Source: Flaccisagitta enflata
Lineage: Eukaryota > Chaetognatha > Sagittoidea > Aphragmophora
Direction: 5' to 3'
DNA length: 64,000 nt
Assembly (NCBI GenBank): GCA_965153355.1
Contig: OZ231127.1
Location: 4,402,001 to 4,466,000 of the forward strand
The notes below the pieces were generated by a model that was given only the letters and a program-made list of their open reading frames with translations, was not told the DNA's origin and searched no databases. Positions 35,054 through 47,984 of the stretch are shown piece by piece (positions within the stretch are counted from its first letter, which is position 1; every line of letters begins with the position of its first letter). The translations under genes were made by a program, and so were the position numbers.

Positions 35054-35793
35054 AGGCAGCAGCCCCAGAGGGGCAGATGACCTATGATTCCACACAGGGC
35101 GATTTTCCCCGGTGTATGTCCCCCCCAATGAGGCCTCTGAGACACCAAATTGGCCCCCTTGGACCCAAGATCAGATCAGATCAGGTCTCTCAATCCCCAA
35201 ATCAGGCCTCTCAGACTTGTAGTCAGGCCTCTCAGACCCCACATCAGGCCTCTCAGACCACAAATCAGGTCTCTCAGACCCCAAATCAGGCCTCTCAGAC
35301 CCCAAATCAGGCCTCTCAGACCCCAAATCAGGCCTCTTGGACCCCAAATCAGGCCTCTCAGACCCCAAATCAGGCCTCTTGGACCCCAGATCAGGTCTCT
35401 CAGATCCCAAATCAGGCCTCTCAGACTTGTAGTCAGGTCTCTCAGACCCTAAATCAGGCCTCTCAGACCACAAATCAGGCCTTCAGACCCCAAAATCAAG
35501 CCCCTCAGACCCCACGTCAAGCCTCCCAGATCCAAATTCAGGCCTCTCAGACCCAACTCAGGTTTTCCAAACTCTCATTCAGGTCTCTCAGACTCAACTC
35601 AGACCTCCCAGACCTTAATTCAGGCCTCCCAGACTTCAAATCACGCCTTCAAAACCCTAACTTGGAAAAAAGCTCTATGTGGAATCAAAGGTTATCTGCC
35701 CCTCTGGGGCCACTGCCCCCTTACCATCACATCCTCATATAAACCAACTTGGGTACATCGGGTACCGCTGACCATCTGACACTTTTGCGACTA
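35054..35793 (-). mobile_element. GC-ended minisatellite element, copy D
   Basis: GGCAGCAGCCCCAGAGGGGC / GCCCCTCTGGGGCCACTGCC arms with CCTATGATTCCACA and inverse enclose ~24 units of TCAGGCCTCTCAGACCCCAA (35160-35640). The tail ends GGGTACCGCTGACCATCTGA...TTTTGCGACTA. The exact 21-bp period gives three false frames (SQTPNQA). Confidence 0.85.
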
Positions 35794-36020
35794 TTAAGGT
35801 CATAAAGCTGCTGCAGCTCACAATAGTCAAATACATGGAGTGAGGATATATATAAGGATAGGACAATTGATATAGTCAAGAAGAAATGATATACGCTTAT
35901 TTTTTCAATTTTTGCTATTTTTGAGTTTTTTGCGTTTTTTACTGCACCAATAGTGATGTAATCAAGTGTACCTGAGGCACAGAACTAAAATTTTTGTTGT
36001 CCTTGCAAAGTTTTAAGAAT
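35794..36020. other. Non-coding DNA
   Basis: AT-rich, no feature recognised. Confidence 0.4.
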
Positions 36021-36087
36021 GCGTTACCGACCAACCGACAGACAGACCAACGGACATAGCCAGTTATAGAGGTGCGTTGGCGCACCT
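36021..36087 (-). mobile_element. HE relative, AGGTGCG subfamily, 5' part
   Basis: Minus strand: AGGTGCG-CCAA-CGCACCT-CTATAAC then GCTATGTCCGTTGGTCTGTC and CGGTTGGTCGG, preceded by TTTTT. A perfect 7-bp stem that differs from the AGTYGCG stem in paired positions. Confidence 0.7.
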
Positions 36088-36279
36088 AAAAACGCACCCT
36101 AAAACGTCCAAGCGCTGGAGGGTCGGTTGTTGCAATGTGCATTGAACTGAGCCCACAATGAATTCGGAAAGCCCACATGAAGGGCAATCAATGTAGGCCG
36201 GAATTCTGTCTTGGTATCCAAACCTTAATTCAGCCACAATCAAGATTTTATTCATTAACCCCACCCTATCTCTTCTATT

Positions 36280-36406
<127 letters not shown>

Positions 36407-36579
36407 CCCTCGCCCACGTTTCTTCCATCTCATATAATCATGCGTCTTTTATGTCGTCTTTTGGACATTCTTTTCCTCGTTCTTTTGCTCATTCATTCCT
36501 TCATCGTTGGACCTCTGAGGCCTGAAGAACATCGTCAGATCGTTCATCTTTCCCCACCAGTCACTCCTCTTTTTTTTTA

Positions 36580-37076
<497 letters not shown>

Positions 37077-37139
37077 GTCTCTTGTCGCGGGTCAAAAACC
37101 CGCTCTTTCATCTTAGACACGCGCGCGTCACTTCGGCTG

Positions 37140-37430
37140 TTAGGTGGAGAAAGGTGGGGGCGTTGATGGGCGGTGGTGGTGGGGATGGCTAGTGGTGGTG
37201 GGGATGGACAGTGGAGGTGTGGATGGGTAGTGATGGTGGGGATGGGTAGTGGTGGTGGGGATGGATAGTGATGGTGGGGGTAGAATGGTGGTGGGGATGA
37301 ATAGGGATGGATAATGGAGGTGGGCGATTGGTAGTGGCGGGGACGGATGTAGGTTACAGGAATATATGGTGATATTGGGGAGTGGTTGAGGAGACTGAAG
37401 CAGGATGGTGGTGGGGATTGATACAGGTGG
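37140..37430. repeat. ~18-bp GGTGGTGGGGATGG minisatellite
   Basis: About 14 degenerate units of TAGTGGTGGTGGGGATGG. Minus-strand Ser/Pro/His/Thr frames across it are artefacts. Confidence 0.8.
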
Positions 37431-37582
37431 CAAAAATCCGAGAGAAAGTTTGGAGAAAGTGGTGGACAGGTGGTAAGTGAAGGAGATGGCAAGGATCAGA
37501 GAAAGGGGTTAGTACGGCAGTGACCGAAAAAACATGATTCATTTCTACATTGTGTCAATTTATTAGATTACAGAATCTTTTT

Positions 37583-37762
37583 ACTTACGGACACGCAACT
37601 CTATCAGAGGCTTTGTCCGTCCGTTGGTCGGTTGGACGGTTGGCCGGTCAGTTGGTCGGTCGGTCCGTCGGTCCATAGAGATGATCGAGTCAAAAAGTGG
37701 GAAAACGCGCGTATCCGCCCGGGCCCACTCGTCCGCAACCGGTGGCCGTGTATCCGGCTTCG
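37583..37762 (+). mobile_element. Hairpin element HE-14
   Basis: ACTTACGGACACGCAACTCT (5' arm mutated), GAGGCTTTGTCCGTCCG, TTGGTCGGTCGGTCCGTCGG, AGTGGGAAAACGCG, third arm GTCCGCAACC, GGCCGTGTATCCGGC end. Confidence 0.85.
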
Positions 37763-37894
37763 TTTATGTCATAAATTATGACAGAAATTCTTTCAAAAAT
37801 AGTTAAGTTAGTGTGAGTTTTACCAATATGCCGTCCAATTTTCCTTCCAAGAAAGTAAAACCCCATTGTTATGGAACTATCGAAAAGATATAGA

Positions 37895-37924
37895 AAGAGA
37901 GAGAGAAAGAAAGCAAGAAAAAAA

Positions 37925-37964
<40 letters not shown>

Positions 37965-38321
37965 AAAGAAAGAAGAAGAAAGAGAAGAGACAGACAGAGA
38001 AAGAGACCAGAAAGAAGAAAGAAGAAAGAAGAAGAAAGAAGAAAGGAAGAAGAAAGAAGAAGAAAGAAAGAAGAGAAGAAAGAAAGAAAGAAAGAAGAAG
38101 AGAAAGAAAGAAGAAGGAAAAAAGATGACATAGGGGTACAAGAAAGATGGGAATGGAGTAAGAAGAAAGAAAAGAAAGAAAAGAAAGAAGAAAGAAAGAA
38201 AGAAAGAAGAAGAAAGAAAGAAGAAAGAAAGAAAAAGACAGAAAGAAAGAAAGAAAGAAAGAAGAAAGAAGAAAGAAGAAAGAAAGAAAGAAGAAAGAAA
38301 GAAAGAAAAAAAGAAAAAATC

Positions 38322-38401
<80 letters not shown>

Positions 38402-38405
38402 AGGA

Positions 38406-38460
<55 letters not shown>

Positions 38461-38575
38461 GAAAGAAGGAAAGAAAGGAGGAAGGAAAAAAAGAAAGAAA
38501 GAAAGAAAGAAAGAAAGAAAAAAGGAAAGAAAGGAGGAAGGAAAGAACAAAAGGAGGAAAGAAAGTAGGAAAGGT
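37895..38575. repeat. (GAAA)n purine tract
   Basis: 680 bp almost purely purine on the + strand, GAAA-based. All Lys/Glu/Arg and Phe/Leu/Ser frames are artefacts. Confidence 0.97.
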
Positions 38576-39056
38576 AACAGGTCACTCAAGGGCAACCTGT
38601 GGTCAGCGATACCCGTTGCCCTGCTTTGCGTGATTGTGAAATGCAGTGAGAGGAAGCAGGGCAGCGGCCCCAAAGGGGACAAAGTCCTGTAGAACACAGG
38701 GGGACTTTCATTTGTCATTCTGTCCACCCGTCCGTCCGTCCATCCATCTGTCCGTTCCCCCCAGGCCCTCTGAGGCCTGAAATCTGCCCTCTCAGGCCTG
38801 AAGTTTACCCTCTCAGGCCTGAAATCTACCCTCTCAGGCCTTAAATCTGTGAGGGCAGATTTCAGGCCTGAGAGGACAGATTTCAGGCCTGACAGGGCAG
38901 ATTCAAGGCCTGAGATGGCAGATTTCAGGCCTGAGAGGTTAAGTTTCAGGCCTGAGAGGACTGATTTCAGGCCTGAGAGGGCGTGGGGACGGACGGAATG
39001 ACGAATGAAAGTCCCCTGTGTTCTACAGAACTTCGTCCCCTTTGGGGCCGCTGCCC
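38576..39056 (+). mobile_element. GC-ended minisatellite element, copy E (palindromic)
   Basis: Arms 38668-38735 (GGCAGCGGCCCCAAAGGGGA, TGTAGAACACAGGGGACTTT-like) and 38988-39054 are near-perfect inverses. The 22-bp CTCTCAGGCCTGAAATCTGC minisatellite also switches strand at about 38848, so the inner ~390 bp form one palindrome. Confidence 0.88.
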
Positions 39057-39179
39057 AAAAAAGGTAAGAATGAGAATGTAAATACTAACCAGAAAACCGC
39101 GTCGAGGAGCGACGAGGGAACGTTCTTTGGTTTTCGATCCAGAGACTAACTTCTCCTCCCCCCCTCCTTTCTTTCTTGG

Positions 39180-39620
39180 TTCCACAGAGGCACAGACAAA
39201 TACCCACCCCTCTGTTCTTTCCGCGGTTCCAGAGACTATCATCCCCCCTCCCCATCATTCCTTGGTTCCAGAAACTATCTTTCCCCCTCCTCCCCATCAT
39301 TCCTTGGTTCCAGAGACTATCTTCCCCCCTCACCCTTCCCATCATTCCTTGGTTCCAGAGACTATCTTCCCCCTCACCCTTCCCATCTTTCCGCGGTTCC
39401 AGAGACTATCTTCCCCCCTCACCCTCCCCATCTTTCCTTGGTTCCAGAGAGTATCTTCCCCCCCTCGCCCTCCCCATCTCTCCTTGGTTCCAGAGACTAT
39501 CTCCCCTCTTCCTCTCTTCCTTCCATGTTTCCAGAGACTAACCCCCCCTCCATCTTTCCATGGTTCCAGAGACCATCTTCCCCCCTCAGCCTCCCCATCT
39601 TTCCATGGTTCCAGAGACCC
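39180..39620 (+). repeat. 45-bp minisatellite
   Basis: About ten units of GGTTCCAGAGACTATCTTCC plus a CCCTCACCCTCCCCATC stretch. The 45-bp period keeps a 15-codon VPETIFPP-type repeat open; likely not a gene. Confidence 0.88.
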
Positions 39621-39757
39621 ATGAGACCAACATCAAATCATCCTAGTCCATTACCATCATCAAACTCTCCATGGGTCTCCAATTCAGCTCGCGTCCAGAT
39701 CACTCGATCTCTCAACTTTGACCTCATAGTCAGGAGAGGCGCTCTCACGCGCTCTCA

Positions 39758-39949
<192 letters not shown>

Positions 39950-40449
39950 AACTCTTTCGATCTCTCTCCTTCTCTCTCTTTCGTTAGTAAGTGGAAAGGC
40001 GATGAGGTGATAAGGAGGAGCTTATTTTCTCGTTAATCGTCACATGAGGAAGATACATTATCATTATCATATACATCATATACATTATCATGCCTAGAGC
40101 TACAGGGTGGTCAAATGCAGCTAGTCGCAAGCTGGCCCGAGCGGAAAATGACGAGAAAAGTGCTTCGCCGCAGGCGTAACAACAACACCACTTTCCGTTG
40201 TATAGTGGAATGATTTGGTTAATTGCAATTTCGTGTTGGGAGCGGGACGGAACGGCCTAGAGTGATTGACTATCTTCAAACTACATTTGAATCTGACGTT
40301 TGTTTTTGGTCATTTCCAGTCAAAAAATCATGAAGAGAGTCAAACATTTTATGTTTTATGTCACATGACTTTTCGATGAAAGTTTAACGCTGGCGAGAAT
40401 TCTAAGAAGAAACGCTACCGAGAATTGGGGATTTTAACGCTACGAGAAT

Positions 40450-40858
<409 letters not shown>

Positions 40859-41112
40859 ATCATCATTAACAACATTACCAACATGTAATTGGGCGCTATT
40901 AACGCATTCATGCCGCTTTCAAGCCACGCCCTTTTTTTGTACTTCGGCGTGCTCTTCCTCATCAAGATCTATCACAGTATACATGCACAATTAGACATCC
41001 CCGTCTTTTTCCATCTACCTCTTCTTCTATACAAATGCTGGAATGGATCCACAGGTTTGCGTGTCTTGCAAACTTCTTACAAGGAAATTTCATCTCCATC
41101 ATCGACTTTTCA

Positions 41113-41395
41113 TACATCATCAGGGGTGTATATTATTGAGTCGCTTTTGATTTTTTCCCCCCCTGCCTTTGATTTTCTTCCCCGCGTCCTGTTTTGAAAG
41201 CTATGATTTTCTTCCCCATGAGGCAGTGGAACAGTGTACTTAAGGTTTGAATAGTGTTAAATTGTGTTTTACAAATCAGTGTTTATGATTTGGTGCTGCC
41301 AATTTTTCTCTCTTTTTTCCCCCCTTTGATTTTCTTCCCCATCTCCAAACCCTTTGATTTTCCTTCCCCCCCCCCACCGATATACAGGCCTGTAC
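41113..41395 (+). repeat. Dispersed repeat R-B, contiguous copy
   Basis: Three TTTGATTTTCTTCCCC-type motifs and C-runs plus AATAGTGTTAAATTGTG; matches the split copy at 7421-7570/8440-8660. Confidence 0.6.
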
Positions 41396-41880
41396 ATCAT
41401 CCTTAAAGGTTTCATCAATCCGAGTAACTCGGCACAGCTTTTATATAGACTGATCTTGAGCTATCCTGCTGCGTCTGAATGGCCGGATACGGCAGGTCTC
41501 GCCGTCCTTTTCCTGTCTCTGTCTTTGTCTCTCCTTTCCTCTCTTTCATATATTTCCTTCCACCTCCTCTCTTTCCCTTTCCTCCTGCCACTTTCTTTCT
41601 TCCTCCTCCCTTCCCTAGTTTCTTATATTGTGTGCCCTTTTTGACATCATCCTGGAATTTTTTGGACGAAATGTGTCTCCCTCCAGTTCTACATTCAGCA
41701 TCGGAATCATGACTCATGAATAAAACAAAACCGAAAAAAAAAGCGATGTGAATAACAAGTTTTCATGTTTTCAGTCAATTATACAGATCATCAATATACT
41801 CTACTGACTTTTCTCATTTTCATGAACGCGTCCACGATACCACGCCATAAATAAACTAGTCTGTACCATCTTTGAAATAG
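41396..41880. other. Non-coding, pyrimidine-rich patch
   Basis: CTTTCCTCTTTCC-like stretch 41500-41640; antisense Lys/Gly frame is low complexity. Nothing else seen. Confidence 0.4.
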
Positions 41881-41893
41881 AAATGTGTTAACC

Positions 41894-42066
41894 TGAAAAT
41901 AGGTTCAAGGAGTGCTGGTCTTGAACGAAATGAGCGTCGACTTCCAGATTGGTCACATTTTGACAAGTTGTTTAAACCCCTTTAAAACTAAAATGCGACC
42001 ATCTGGGGTTTTGTAGCCTAGTTCGTTTAAAAGCAGCACTTTTCCAACAAATGGAATTATTTTCAG
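41894..42066. mobile_element. ~170-bp foldback with the shared core
   Basis: CCTGAAAATA / TATTTTCAGG arms. Two inverted copies of the core (CTTCCAGATTGGTCACATTT; AAATGCGACCATCTGGGG) closely parallel 26690-26920. Outer ends and TA flanks are not clear. Confidence 0.75.
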
Positions 42067-42095
42067 GTTGAGGCATGTAGGTTTTTTCTCTTTTT

Positions 42096-42263
42096 AGTTG
42101 CGGACACGCAACTCTATAAGAGGCTTTGTCCGTCCGTTTGGTCGTCGGTCCGTCGGTCCATCAGTCCATTGGTCGGTCCGTCACGTTCGAGTTGAAAAGC
42201 GGAATATGCGCATTTCCGCCCCTGCCCATCTGTCCGCAACTGGTGGGCGTGTATCCGGCCTTG
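42096..42263 (+). mobile_element. Hairpin element HE-15 (near-consensus)
   Basis: After TTTTT: AGTTGCGGACACGCAACTCT, ATAAGAGGCTTTGTCCGTCC, GGTCCGTCGGTCC, CGAGTTGAAAAGCGG, TTTCCGCCCCTGCCCATC, third arm GTCCGCAACT, GCGTGTATCCGGCCTTG then TT. 168 bp. Confidence 0.92.
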
Positions 42264-42670
42264 TTCTTTTTCTTTTTCTTTTTTTTTTTTATGAATTTGA
42301 TAGAAAAAGGAGCCTTTCATATACACTTTAAGTGTATTATGCTTGTGTATAACAATGCATATCAAAGTTTTTATTGGTATCATTTTGAGTAAGTCGGTTC
42401 GTCCATTCTTCTGGTTGTCACTCCGTCGGTTTGTCACAAATATTTCTATGCCCTTTTTATTTTTTTTTCCATCATTTCTTTTTCTTGTTCTTTTTTCTTT
42501 TTTTTTTTTTTTTTGTTTTGTGTTTGTTTTTTTGTTTTTGTGTTTGTGTTTGTTTTGTTTTTTTTTTTTTTTTTGTTATGTTTTTTTTTCTTTTTTTTTT
42601 TTTTGTTTTTTTTTCTTTTTTTTTTTTTTGTTGTTGTTCTTTTTTGTTGTTGTTGTCTTTTACTTTTTCT
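42264..42670. repeat. T-rich low-complexity tract
   Basis: Poly-T with G/C islands, densest at 42470-42665. Frames rich in Phe or Lys are artefacts. Confidence 0.9.
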
Positions 42671-43342
42671 GGCAAATGAATGAAAATAGTCTCATGGCCA
42701 GGGTCCGGCAAAATTTTTGGCTGCCAACAAGCAGGATTTTTCAGAGGCTTCCTGCCTACAATAGAATAGAATAATATTCAAACATTTCTAATTCATTCAT
42801 TTATTCATTCAGAATTACAAATTTATTTAAAATCTCTCTCAAATCCAACTAATTGGAAACTCAGCAAAAACAAAATTTTGGTGTTCAGATAAAGAAATCT
42901 TTTTCTTTGATATTTCCATAATAAATTCTTCATATATTTTTCTCCCCTGCCTACAAAAATAGCTTGCTGCCTAAGAGCAACGCTCGCAAGCTCGGGAACT
43001 TTGCCGTACCCTGCTCATGGCCTTGATGAATTAAGCTTTTACGGCGTATTATAGCTTCACACAAAATAGAAATAATATCATATTTGAAAATGAAGGTTCA
43101 AAGTTTCAAAAACGTTAGTGGGGATTTACTGAGTTTTCATACAACAGCGTTTTGAGCTTTTTTATTTGCTCACGTGCGTCTTTTGCTGGGAGAATCTGTT
43201 AGTCTTTCGCGAGCTTTCGTAATATATATCATTATTTTTATTAGAGCCACTACTGTCTCCGCCTGATCGCATGCTAAGCAGTGTTAACCGTAACTATACA
43301 GCATGTTCATTTTTGGCATGGTAGAGTAGTTGAACAGAAGAT
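42671..43342. other. 5' flank of the 43.3-kb gene
   Basis: AT-rich non-coding sequence. The last 120 bp (AATATATATCATTATTTTTA) contains TATA-like sequence about 120 bp before the ATG, but no promoter can be assigned firmly. Confidence 0.35.
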
Positions 43343-44305
43343 ATGGCATCTCATCCTTATTATCTCCTTCTTCTCGCCCTTGGAGTAGCCTTCCTCATCA
43401 TCAGCGTTTGGATTTATAGGAAACACATTCGTCGGCTCACAGGCAAAATCTGGAAACCGTTATTGACTCTTAATGTTTACGAAGCGGGAAAAATTACCTT
43501 TACGTCGTCGACAAATTTCGCGGATAACATTAAAATAAACTTAAAAGAGAACGTCAACCAAATCAAAATCAACTTCCCAAATGCCTATAAGACTAGTTCT
43601 CAAATTGTGCGGCTTTGCGCATTCGGTTCCCCAATTCTTAGCCGTTTGTGTTGCTGCTGCGGTAAAGATTTCGCTTCCCAAATGGATCGTCACGTGTTCG
43701 TCGAAGCTCACACAGCGGAAGGAATGGTTTGGACCTTTGAAAAAATAACAACTGGAATTATTGTGCAAGTGTCAGAGGATGACGAGGTCCCCGCGGTTAG
43801 ACTCCAACAAAATGGGAAAAAAAGAGCAAAAATGGGAAAATCGATCGAGGATTTTCATCCAAAAACATGCACAGTGAACGACGTCATCGAGTGGATTTGT
43901 TCCGATGAGCTGAATAAGAATTATCACGTCATCAAATCCAATTGTGTCTTTTTCGCCCACAACCTTTTTGCGAAATTTGCCAATGTACCATACCCCATTG
44001 AGATTGTACAGTTGCGATATCACACCATAGCGGAAAATGAAAGGTCGTCGTCACGAATCTGCGTTATCGATTTGCGCGCGTATCCAGCCGCCGATCAAGG
44101 CGATTTAGAAACGCAACCTAAAATGTTTGATACGAGTGAGGCATCGCTTAACGATCAAGGTGTTACAGAGGTGCATCCTAATGATGCTAGCGACTTACCA
44201 CTCAATGATCAAAGTGCTTTAGAAATGGAGCCCACATCCGCAAATCGAAATCGTTCGGTGTCAGCGAGTGACCGGTTAGATAGGATATCAACAGCATGGA
44301 TGTGA
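43343..44305 (+). CDS. Membrane-anchored LRAT/papain-like fold protein
   Basis: Intact single-exon frame of 320 residues with balanced composition. Residues 7-24 form a hydrophobic helix followed by basic residues (YRKHIRR), suggesting an N-terminal signal anchor with the rest on one face of a membrane. A Cys cluster CCCC is at 103-106. The central block has DRHVFVEAHTAEGMVW (115-130) and, 84 residues later, SNCVFFAHNLF (199-209). A His before an N-C-x-x-F motif is the layout of permuted papain-like folds such as LRAT/HRASLS and PPPDE proteins, so H117 or H123 and C201 are candidate catalytic residues. That is inference from motif order; hydrolase or acyltransferase activity is not shown. The C-terminal ~75 residues are acidic and repeat LNDQ, likely disordered, ending DRLDRISTAWM. 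A paralogue keeps the central block with high identity (63.3-64.0 kb). ATG at 43343 is the first in frame and precedes the anchor. Confidence 0.75.
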   Translation: MASHPYYLLLLALGVAFLIISVWIYRKHIRRLTGKIWKPLLTLNVYEAGKITFTSSTNFADNIKINLKENVNQIKINFPNAYKTSSQIVRLCAFGSPILSRLCCCCGKDFASQMDRHVFVEAHTAEGMVWTFEKITTGIIVQVSEDDEVPAVRLQQNGKKRAKMGKSIEDFHPKTCTVNDVIEWICSDELNKNYHVIKSNCVFFAHNLFAKFANVPYPIEIVQLRYHTIAENERSSSRICVIDLRAYPAADQGDLETQPKMFDTSEASLNDQGVTEVHPNDASDLPLNDQSALEMEPTSANRNRSVSASDRLDRISTAWM

Positions 44306-44553
44306 GGGGAAATCTATTAAAAAACTGATAAAGGATATATTGTGAAATGTCAACACCCAATTTTCTCCAAGAAACAGCCACTGTATTCGTGAAATATAGT
44401 TAGAGATGTAATCAAATATGATCAGTTTTTCTTGAATGGCGTGGTCTTTGTTTTACCAGTAAAGGCGGCTCTCGCCGACCGGAAAAAAATCGTAAGATTG
44501 TTTCTGTTTTTTTTTTCAGTTTCTTTTTTCTCCTCATTGCATTCACGCCCCTC
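44306..44553. other. 3' flank of the 43.3-kb gene
   Basis: AT-rich; no canonical AATAAA within 150 bp of the stop. Nothing else seen. Confidence 0.4.
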
Positions 44554-45255
<702 letters not shown>

Positions 45256-45654
45256 CTGCTGAACTCATTTTTGTTGTTACATAGGGCCCAAAATTGAGAT
45301 CGATGAAAAATATCGATCTTTGAAAAATTCGCGGAAAATGTGAAAAAAATAAAAAAAGATTAAAAAATTCATAGCGCCTAAAGTATTGGTCCCACAGTGC
45401 CCTGCTTTTTTCCAGAAGGTGTAAAAAAGTGCCCTCTTTCACCCTGTACCAATTTCAACCCCAGCCTCGGGCGAGCCTAGTTCTGACCCAACTTCCTCAA
45501 ATTGTCCCAAGCGAAAAAAGGAAACATTAATTCCTAACCCGGAACTCAAAAAATTGAAAAACGTTTTTCGATTTTTTTCCCAAAAATAAAAGAATCTTTC
45601 ATCAATCATACATCCTATCGTTACAACAAGAAAGGCACAGTAGAAAATGTCCTA

Positions 45655-46445
45655 CAGTGCAATGCATGAAAAAGAGCAAGTTTTCCACTATTTCTCAGCT
45701 TAGAATAAAACAAGGCCGTATTCATGGCTACCAAAATCGCATGCGGCTGGGCAGGGGCAATGATAACCCCAGTTAATCTAAGCATTTGGGCAGGAGCAGT
45801 AATGCGAAAACCGCTCATAAGCGCGGAAAAAGCTAACGGTGACGGACAAACGGACGGACCGAGAGACAAACTTGGCGGGTTATAGAGTCGCGTGCACGCG
45901 ACTAAATATCGTATCTTTATCATTGACCGTTTTGAAACTCTTTGAAAGACCAAGTGTTTGCCGCAAACCGCGTTTAAATCGGTCAATTTGTTTGGACGCA
46001 GTGACGCTTTGAAGAGAAGCTATAATTATAAAAATGGAATAGGAAAAACTATGGCAAAATAAAAAAGCGAACTACTAGTTTGTCAGTGTTTTACATCTAA
46101 GCAATGAGAAAAACATGGCAAAATCCATAACCATTTTGAAGCTTTGCGAAAGATCTTTCAAATGAGACGTTGCTGGATGCCAAAGCTCTATATGTTTAGA
46201 ATGTTTAGAAATGGCATTAGGATGAAGACGGGTCGTCAAAAGTTTGGAAATTCACCTCGTGATTTTTTAGGTTATCTTTATTTCAACATGAAAATCAAAC
46301 GCATTGAGTTAGATATTTGTTCTTGGCGCTATTATAAAAAAAATCGAAGCTTCAACGCAAAAGTAACATATTTTTCCGTACTTAGTTTTAAAAATCAATT
46401 TTAGCGTGTTTACAAAATACGTTCTCTTTTTAATGCGGCGCACCG
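45655..46445 (+). mobile_element. Tc1/mariner-like element, copy 1 (split by HE-16)
   Basis: CAGTGCAATGCAT start with TA at 45653-45654, GCGGCGCACCG end with TA at 46446-46447. Interior aligns with the 61372-62375 element, which has better ends. It is shorter than that copy and lacks its transposase remnant. It contains the shared core in inverse orientation (46136-46215). Confidence 0.75.
45711..45903 (-). mobile_element. Hairpin element HE-16
   Basis: Minus strand: AGTCGCGTGCACGCGACTCT, CGGTCCGTCCGTTTGTCC, two CTGCYCC boxes, third arm GCATGCGATT (two C-to-T changes that both leave G.T pairs), end GGCCTTG then TTTT. Inserted in the Tc1-like element; the other copy of that element lacks it. 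Confidence 0.85.
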
Positions 46446-46827
46446 TATTTCTGCTCATAGAAATCAAAGCATATAATATTTCTGAAAGTGCTGTTTAGGA
46501 AATGCTTCTAGCAACAATATTTCAGCTTCTAAGTCTTAGACGAAGTCTTAGACCAAGACAGCTTTAGAAGTTTTTAAAGCGGTGATTAATCTGGATCAAG
46601 TGATTTCAAGAGGTGTGGCTGTGTATGAATTATGTGCCATACAGAAGATCATACTTTTGTCAATACTTTTTTTTTTCTTTTTTTTTCTTTTCTTTAAGAT
46701 TTCAATTACAGAGATATCAGGGGTGAATAAAGTTGATTTTCAAATAGTTTAGAAATGTGAAAGCAAATCAAAGGCAAGAAAAGAAGAAAGAAAATTTTAC
46801 AACACAATTATTTCTTTTTTAACAATA

Positions 46828-46987
46828 CAGTTAAACCCCGCTATAACGGATCCAAGAGTAAGGGAAATCCGCTTATAACGGATCTAAGAACTTGGTCTCT
46901 TCACATTAATTTCTTTTAATTTCTATGTTGGCAAAAAGGGAAATCCGCCTATAGTCCCTTGACATCCGTTATTGCGGGATTTAACTG
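46828..46987. mobile_element. 160-bp pogo/Tigger-like MITE
   Basis: Ends CAGTTAAACCCCGCTATAAC and inverse (ATTGCGGGATTTAACTG), TA on both sides (46826-46827, 46988-46989). The inverted ends resemble pogo-type CAGTxxAACCTCxxTATAAC ends. Non-coding. Confidence 0.85.
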
Positions 46988-47250
46988 TATGTAACTTTAC
47001 CATATCATATGGGGTAGAAAATAAAATGACTCTTTAATCAGCTGGGAAAGAAAATAGAACAACAGGAGAAAAGGGGAAAGGGATCAACAAGCCCAACCGG
47101 GCAACGATGCGTCCGGACTGTGTCTTTGCGTCTATTGATCATGTGCCATATTTGGAGATACAGATAGACAAACAGACGGGTAAAACGACCGAGTAGTAAA
47201 GGAGGCTCTCAAAACATGTTGGTTGATCATTTGTTTCGGTATAGGATCTC

Positions 47251-47393
47251 ACCGTGGCCAAAAACAGCCGAGAAACGCGGTTTTTGCACAGGCATAACGA
47301 ACCGACCGACAGAACGACGGACGGACGGACGGATGGACGGACGGACGGACGGACAGACCCTCTTATCGAGATGCGGTCCTGATGGACGCATCT
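47251..47393 (-). mobile_element. HE relative, AGATGCG subfamily
   Basis: Minus strand: AGATGCGTCC-ATCA-GGACCGCATCT, GATAAGAGGGTCTGTCCGTC, (CCGT)n, CGGTCGGTTCG, GCAAAAACCGCG and TCGGCTGTTTTTGGCCACGG. Preceded by TTTTT. Stem of 7-10 bp distinct from HE but same layout. Confidence 0.75.
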
Positions 47394-47984
47394 AAAAACC
47401 GCTCAACTTTTTTTTTCTGTAAGGTACTTTCCAAAACTGTTACTTGTAAAAAAAAGTATACAAAATGAGATTTCATTCCTGAATGCCAAAACATGACGTT
47501 GTCTTATATCCCTTTTGCTGTGGTAGTATTCCCTGTAGCTGCTTTTATGAATACAATTGTTACAAATTTGGAACTTCTACTAAGTAAATATTTCATGATT
47601 ACGGTTTCATAGTTTCAATCATTGTAAATATCTAATCTATCTTTCTTCATCCAGTGTTTCCTTTTACTTTTTATTTTATTTTGTCTCGACGTTGATTGTA
47701 AAATTGTTAATGTAGAGCAAGTAAGAAACGAAAGAATTTTTCACTTCAAAGGCTATTCATGCCGTTAAACAGGACATTGTCCCATCAGATATCAGAGACT
47801 CAAAGAGTATTTGCTAGCTAGAGCAAAGCTGCTCGCTTCCTCCACATAGATTTCCCCGGCAGACAAAATTAGCGACAACCACAACAACCAGTGGCTGTCA
47901 CCAAACATGTGAATTGCAGGTGCAATTGACAACATGTTTAGTGGAAATATTAGAATAACATGTGAGACAAGATCAACATAAGAG
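47394..47984. other. Non-coding DNA
   Basis: No gene or repeat recognised; 82-codon minus frame (47792-48040) unassigned. Confidence 0.4.

Noticed and set aside
35077-35742. SQTPNQA-repeat frame of 221 codons.
   Set aside because: The 21-bp minisatellite of element D is a multiple of three and keeps frames open on both strands.
39127-39624. 165-codon VPETIFPP-repeat frame.
   Set aside because: A 45-bp minisatellite (15 codons) explains it; overlapping frames are also open and no non-repeat domain is present.
42096-42263. HE as a tRNA- or 5S-derived SINE.
   Set aside because: No convincing A/B box and no long target duplication. Read on the opposite strand it does end in a hairpin plus A-run, so retroposition by an RNA 3' hairpin is not excluded, but it is not a classic tRNA SINE.
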